NCBI GenBank assembly: GCA_016866375.1
Contig: VGMK01000126.1
Span: 1-6,321, forward strand
From: Bacteroidota bacterium
Lineage (GTDB): Bacteria; Bacteroidota; Bacteroidia; Flavobacteriales_D; Crocinitomicaceae
DNA length: 6,321 nt
Direction of reading: 5' to 3'
The notes under the pieces were generated by a model. That model did not search any database. It saw only the letters and a list, made by a program, of their open reading frames with translations, and was not told where the DNA came from. How positions within the stretch are numbered: position 1 is the first letter of the stretch; each line of letters opens with the position of its first letter. A program made the position numbers and the translations under genes. This document shows positions 5,835-6,321 of this stretch, in pieces.

Positions 5835-6321
5835 ATGAGTAAGAAAAAAGATTATTACGAGGTACTCGGTGTTTCCAAAAATGCGGATGATGCAGAGATT
5901 AAAAAAGCGTATCGAAAATTGGCTTTGAAATATCATCCTGACAAGAATCCGGGAGACGCAGCAGCCGAGGAAAAATTTAAGGAAGCTGCTGAAGCTTATG
6001 AAGTTTTGAGTAATCAAGAAAAACGAGCGCAATACGATCGTTTTGGTCATGCAGGAATGGGACAAGGTGGTTTTGGTGGTGGAGGAATGAATATGGATGA
6101 CATCTTCTCTCAGTTCGGAGATATTTTTGGAAGTGCATTTGGTGGCGGAAGTTTTGGCGGAAGTAGGGGAGGAGACAGGGTTGTTCGAGGGACCAATTTA
6201 CGTGTCAAAATGAAGTTAACACTTGAAGAAATTGCAAACGGTGTAAAAAAGAAAATAAAAGTAAATAAACTCGTGAATGCAGAGGGGGTATCTTATAAAA
6301 CCTGCCAAACTTGCAACGGAA
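5835..6321 (+). CDS. dnaJ: Chaperone protein DnaJ (Hsp40), partial (3' end beyond right edge)
   Basis: DnaJ delivers unfolded clients to DnaK and stimulates its ATPase through the J-domain. The window holds the first 162 codons; the full protein is usually about 370-390 residues. The J-domain (about 1-72) begins KKDYYEVLGV and has the essential HPD at 34-36 followed by KNPGD. A Gly/Phe-rich linker runs about 71-118 and contains DDIFSQFGDIFG (88-99), the usual DIF-type motif. The first client-binding beta domain follows, and the first zinc-binding motif, CQTCNG with Cys157 and Cys160, lies just before the edge. This order marks a type I (class A) DnaJ rather than CbpA, which lacks the zinc fingers. 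The start, 7 bp after grpE, has no clear Shine-Dalgarno motif, so translational coupling to grpE is plausible. The remaining zinc motifs and C-terminus are outside the window. Confidence 0.96.
   Translation, partial: MSKKKDYYEVLGVSKNADDAEIKKAYRKLALKYHPDKNPGDAAAEEKFKEAAEAYEVLSNQEKRAQYDRFGHAGMGQGGFGGGGMNMDDIFSQFGDIFGSAFGGGSFGGSRGGDRVVRGTNLRVKMKLTLEEIANGVKKKIKVNKLVNAEGVSYKTCQTCNG

Noticed and set aside
5739..6065. 108-aa minus-strand open frame
   Set aside because: It is antisense to the end of grpE and the J-domain of dnaJ. Its hydrophobic, Phe-rich composition is what reverse-complemented Lys/Glu-rich coding sequence gives.
6067..6180. GGT/GGA-rich repetitive stretch in dnaJ as a DNA tandem repeat
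   Set aside because: It encodes the normal Gly/Phe-rich linker of DnaJ. The repeat is a consequence of protein composition, with varied codons.

Overview
The window looks like an ordinary chromosomal housekeeping segment from a member of the Bacteroidota, possibly Cytophagales-like, although the order is only a guess. The evidence is threefold. The GyrA and ClpC sequences read like Bacteroidota orthologues. Three intergenic sites match the Bacteroidota -7 promoter element TAnnTTTG exactly. Starts lack Shine-Dalgarno motifs and are preceded by A/T-rich leaders. The DNA is AT-rich throughout and base composition does not change visibly between genes. I see no mobile element, RNA gene, CRISPR array or sign of transfer.

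Layout from left to right: (1) the 5' two-thirds of gyrA on the minus strand, running off the left edge (546 codons visible); (2) a 176-bp divergent intergenic region holding one -7 element for gyrA, one for clpC, a perfect DnaA-box nonamer between them, and short repeats; (3) a complete clpC (840 aa, plus strand); (4) a 44-bp convergent gap with a weak hairpin; (5) a complete nitroreductase-family gene on the minus strand (240 aa); (6) a 167-bp divergent region with a good grpE promoter candidate; (7) a complete grpE (184 aa); (8) dnaJ, starting 7 bp after grpE and cut by the right edge (162 codons visible).

The functional theme is protein quality control beside DNA topology. ClpC is the AAA+ unfoldase that feeds ClpP. 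GrpE and DnaJ are the nucleotide-exchange factor and J-protein co-chaperones of DnaK, and neither dnaK nor clpP lies in the window. The nitroreductase sits on the opposite strand between the two chaperone units and has no obvious functional tie to them.

I found no convincing undescribed system. The observations most worth checking are the consensus DnaA box between gyrA and clpC and the six-codon mini-ORF that overlaps the grpE start codon.
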